From NCBI GenBank assembly GCA_001949185.1, contig BDGG01000004.1, positions 3,169,267-3,233,266 of the forward strand: a stretch of 64,000 bases of DNA. Reading direction: 5' to 3'. Of the stretch, positions 62,160 to 64,000 are shown piece by piece. The notes below the pieces were generated by a model that worked only from the letters and a program-made list of their open reading frames with translations, searched no databases and had not been told where the DNA came from. The translations under genes were made by a program, and so were the position numbers. This DNA comes from Ramazzottius varieornatus. Taxonomy: Eukaryota; Tardigrada; Eutardigrada; Parachela; Ramazzottiidae. The stretch's first letter is position 1; every line of letters starts with the position of its first letter.

Positions 62160-62684
62160 TTAATAGCCAGTTGCCCATGGATCAACTCGATTCTTCCTCA
62201 TTAGGAAAGTAATCTTTCTGGACATGTCATCGCTGTAAATTCTTTTGCAGTGCTCGAAGGACAGCCGGTTCCGCACTTTGTACGGCTTCTCGTTGTATCT
62301 CCTCCGGCGAGCAATTTCTAAGATACCTTCATTTCCCAGGATTCTGAAAACGGAACATCAGCTCGCCACACAATCCTATCGCATGGCGTCGCTATCGCGT
62401 ACTACGTCATCGAAACTATCGTATCAAGAGATTCTGAACTCCAGAAGGTCGGAGCTTCCGCTTGACGTAGTGCGCGGTCCGAATCTTCTCGTCCAGCAGC
62501 TTCGCCTTCTCTAGGCTATCTTATATTTCTCGGTCTTAACAAAAAGCCGAAGCCTCCCTACGGTGCTACACGAAGTTTTCTCAAGTGATACCTACTTGTT
62601 GAGGGTGCGAAATGCGTCGTCCACTTGTCCGTTACGTACGAAAACAGTTCTTGCGTAGAAGGGGAGATGTGCTGGAAACTTCAT
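62160..62684 (-). CDS. MRPS21: Mitochondrial ribosomal protein S21 (bS21m)
   Basis: Small-subunit protein of the mitochondrial ribosome. Two exons, 62596-62684 and 62160-62343, give 90 residues against 87 in human. Exon 1 reads MKFPAHLPFYARTVFVRNGQ, matching the family start ARTV.V..G. Exon 2 reads ILGNEGILEIARRRRYNEKP, then FEHCKRIYSDDMSRKITFLM and RKNRVDPWATGY; the RKNR.DPW ending is diagnostic of bS21m. The single 252-bp intron falls after TLN. Too short in each exon to be noticed by simple frame scanning. Confidence 0.95.
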
Positions 62685-63478
62685 CGTGGTCTCACACGGA
62701 GTACGATTATACGAGACTGCTCAGAGTGAGGCTTCTCTGGCGAAGCCTTTAAACCTGCACAACGAAGTACAGCGCGATCTCACAGCTGCAAATCTGTAGT
62801 CAGTGGGCAATAAAGGATGAAAAACTGGCCTAGGATCTAGGAGCACTTTCTGGACTCTGAAGTCTGGATTTCAAAGGAGCAATCGTGATTTCTGGAGGCT
62901 GGATACATACACGATGTCTCCGACGAGCTCAAGTAATAGAGCAGGCTCAATCAAGAGCAGAAACGTGACGGGTGTTAGGTGCATGACTGTATTAACGCGC
63001 AGACTGGATTTTTTGCGTTGTTTGCTGCCCTTCCCCTCACGCACCAGCGTACAAGCACCAACTGGTAAGGCGGGGCCAAAAGACTGCAGCAAACCGGGCA
63101 GTACTTCTTCATGAGTCATAGCCAGATGAGTCATGATAAATCTCGTTCTCGATCAGCTGGTTGAATGGATGGGGATCTTCTCTCTTCCCGCGCCGCCACC
63201 AACGACCATTTCCGTCTTTCAGACTCTGCCATTGTGGTCTGCAACATCCGTCCGGATCATTCGCTCACGTAAATCAAAGTATGTGAACGTGGTCGAAAGG
63301 TATGATTTCCGTTCTTCAGATCTGTGATGAACAAGAGCACGAAAATACTGACAGTTTTCTATATTTTTGTTTTGTTTTGTTTCAGCGAACGAGTCTAGAT
63401 TTTGCAACTCCCTGAAACAAGCTTGAACCCGGGAGCTCAGAGCCTTAGGCTGTCGAGCCATCCGTACACTGCTGCAGA
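62685..63478. promoter_or_regulatory. Divergent region MRPS21 / right-edge gene
   Basis: About 790 bp between divergent starts, with no repeat or RNA gene recognised. Short frames on both strands have no splice or family support. Confidence 0.35.
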
Positions 63479-64000
63479 ATGGACAGGAGCAGCAACCAAA
63501 AGTCTGAGGGATTAGGTGGCTCGATGGATTCACCGCAGTAAGTAAAGACTTTCTCCGCGAAAAAGGTACTCAGTTAGCCAAACATAAGGTTTATCGTTTG
63601 TTTCTGTAGTACTGAGGAGCAAGGGAGAACTCCAGTCACCTTCACCCAGTACTGCATTACGGCCGGAGCAGACGGTAGCTTGGTGGGCTTCGTTCGTGGG
63701 AAAAGTCAGAACGGAGCAGCTGTAAAGAGCTACTATGAAAGCCAAGGAAAGGCTGCCACTTGCAGTCAACCACCACAGCTGTCCCGTATCAGCAGCACGA
63801 CTGGTACCGAGGTAAGCCTGATTATTCTATCTTCGTTAGGAGGGACATGGCTGAATAATATACCGGCAAGTGGAGTTAACAAGAAACAGAGTGACTGATA
63901 ACTGATTATTCAATGAACACAATCAGCTGACCAAAGATTTTTCCACTTTTTTAGGTTGGTTTGTCATCACAGTCGCTCCCCATTGCTTCCGTCTCTACTC
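63479..64000 (+). CDS. Unidentified gene, 5' part only (cut by window edge)
   Basis: Exons 63479-63537, 63610-63811 and 63955-64000+ join in phase with GT/AG borders and no stops. The protein so far begins MDRSSNQKSEGLGGSMDSP, continues TFTQYCITAGADGSLVGFVR and then Ser/Gln-rich sequence (SQPPQLSRISSTTGTE, VGLSSQSLPIASVST). No domain is complete and no family is recognised. Low-complexity Ser/Gln composition would suit a nuclear regulator, but this is only an impression. Divergent from MRPS21. Confidence 0.55.

Noticed and set aside
63421-63436. CTTGAACCCGGGAG, reminiscent of a tRNA B box or a primate Alu segment.
   Set aside because: No A box or cloverleaf upstream and no Alu context; chance match.

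Overview
This window is animal nuclear DNA. Nearly every gene is broken by short GT-AG introns (about 50-250 bp), there are no operon-like polycistrons, and many products are metazoan (Shroom, tetraspanin, EGF and Ly6/uPAR-type membrane proteins). Compact genes, small introns and a base composition judged by eye as near-balanced suggest a small-genome invertebrate. A tardigrade or another ecdysozoan would fit, but that is inference: no rRNA, mitochondrial or diagnostic lineage gene is present. All exon boundaries were read by hand from splice signals, reading-frame continuity and family conservation; in every gene called complete the exon lengths add up to whole codons.

Layout from left to right: SF3A1 (-), an unplaced coiled-coil gene (+), a SAND-domain transcription factor with a CtBP motif (+), CHMP2B (-), RPL4 (+), AGPAT (-), a type II membrane EGF protein (+), PAN2 (-), a tetraspanin (+), Shroom (+, about 11.5 kb with large introns), TYW2/TRMT12 (-), WASHC4/SWIP (-), AP-2 alpha adaptin (+), Transformer-2 (-), a tandem two-domain Ly6 protein (-), TTC7 (-), RPL15 (+), mitochondrial ribosomal protein S21 (-), and an unidentified gene cut by the right edge (+).

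Strand alternates so that at least seven neighbouring pairs are head-to-head over 0.6-1.1 kb: SF3A1/coiled-coil, CHMP2B/RPL4, AGPAT/EGF, PAN2/tetraspanin, WASHC4/AP2A, TTC7/RPL15, MRPS21/edge gene. By function the window mixes RNA processing and decay (SF3A1, TRA2, PAN2, TYW2), translation (RPL4, RPL15, MRPS21), membrane traffic (CHMP2B, WASHC4, AP2A, TTC7, AGPAT) and cell surface or shape (tetraspanin, EGF, Ly6, Shroom). These are mainly housekeeping neighbours rather than one pathway.

The most unusual signals are not genes. A family of hairpin repeats, each with a 67-bp core and fixed internal spacing, sits in mid-intron of SF3A1, PAN2 and TTC7, always in the same sense relative to the gene, with a fourth, more diverged copy in an intergenic region. 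There is also a 266-bp TA-flanked MITE in the AGPAT/EGF promoter, a roughly 230-bp imperfect hairpin beside TRA2, an inverted duplication overlapping Ly6 exons, a CCCH zinc finger inside the PAN2 middle domain, and a GAA-rich TRA2 intron.
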